Source of the DNA: Bacteroidales bacterium
Lineage (GTDB): Bacteria > Bacteroidota > Bacteroidia > Bacteroidales > BM520
Direction of reading: 5' to 3'
Assembly: GCA_023230285.1 (NCBI GenBank)
Contig: JALNXP010000134.1
Location: 1-6,687 of the forward strand
DNA length: 6,687 nt
The notes under the pieces are model-generated. The model made no database searches. It saw nothing but the letters and a program-made list of their open reading frames with translations, and was not told the origin of the DNA. Below are positions 6,625-6,687 of the stretch, piece after piece. A program made the position numbers and the translations under genes. The first letter of the stretch is position 1. Each line of letters opens with the position of its first letter.

Positions 6625-6687
6625 GATTATTTTTTAATTAATTTTATTTGTAAAATCTGTTTATTAAATTTTCTATCATATAAGAAT

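Noticed and set aside
6625..6687. Promoter upstream of the first gene
   Set aside because: This 63-bp stretch is very A/T-rich, but the minus strand has no TTTG and no TAnnTTTG element as used by Bacteroidota housekeeping promoters. The promoter may lie beyond the window or the operon may extend further upstream.
1..6687. DGR template repeat, reverse transcriptase, CRISPR array, tRNA or IS element within the window
   Set aside because: I looked for a second copy of the kinase 3' end, RT motifs, regularly spaced repeats, tRNA-like folds and transposase genes, and saw none.

Overview
The window looks like chromosomal DNA of a Bacteroidota bacterium, most likely Bacteroidales (Prevotella/Bacteroides-like). 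The reasons are a FISUMP-type (Fib_succ_major) domain ending in the SVRPV signature, a BACON-like exported domain, and A/T-rich leaders without Shine-Dalgarno sequences. This assignment is inferred from content, not from a database match.

All five supportable genes lie on the minus strand and read from right to left as one compact operon. In transcription order they are: an FHA domain joined through one membrane helix and a coiled coil to a trypsin-like serine protease (5128-6624); an exported protein of unknown family (4239-5117); a PP2C phosphatase with one membrane helix and an exported beta-rich tail (2769-4232); a small FHA protein with two C-terminal membrane helices (2158-2739); and a Ser/Thr kinase with one membrane helix, a BIG2-like Ig domain and a C-terminal FISUMP domain (102-2153). 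Gaps are 10, 6, 29 and 4 bp. After the last gene come a 9-bp triplicated A/T repeat and two adjacent hairpins, the second followed by seven Ts on the transcribed strand, which form a probable terminator (4-60). No rRNA, tRNA, CRISPR, IS element or plus-strand gene is supported.

The genes form a complete phosphothreonine circuit: a writer (kinase), an eraser (PP2C) and two readers (FHA). Three of the proteins cross the membrane and place a different domain outside: a C-type-lectin-like candidate binding domain, a BACON-like domain and a protease. A plausible working model is that ligand binding by the kinase's outer domain sets the cytoplasmic phosphorylation state, which the FHA proteins read to control the exported protease. 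The secreted protein would be a partner or substrate. This model is inference.

The most interesting signal is the end of the kinase gene. The last 65 residues contain no Asn or Lys but 13 Tyr, and many codons have the form NNC. That is the pattern expected where a diversity-generating retroelement (DGR) has replaced adenines in AAC codons of a lectin-fold target. No reverse transcriptase or template repeat is in the window, so this would be a target whose DGR lies just beyond position 1 or elsewhere in the genome. The kinase gene is also clearly richer in G+C than the four genes upstream of it.
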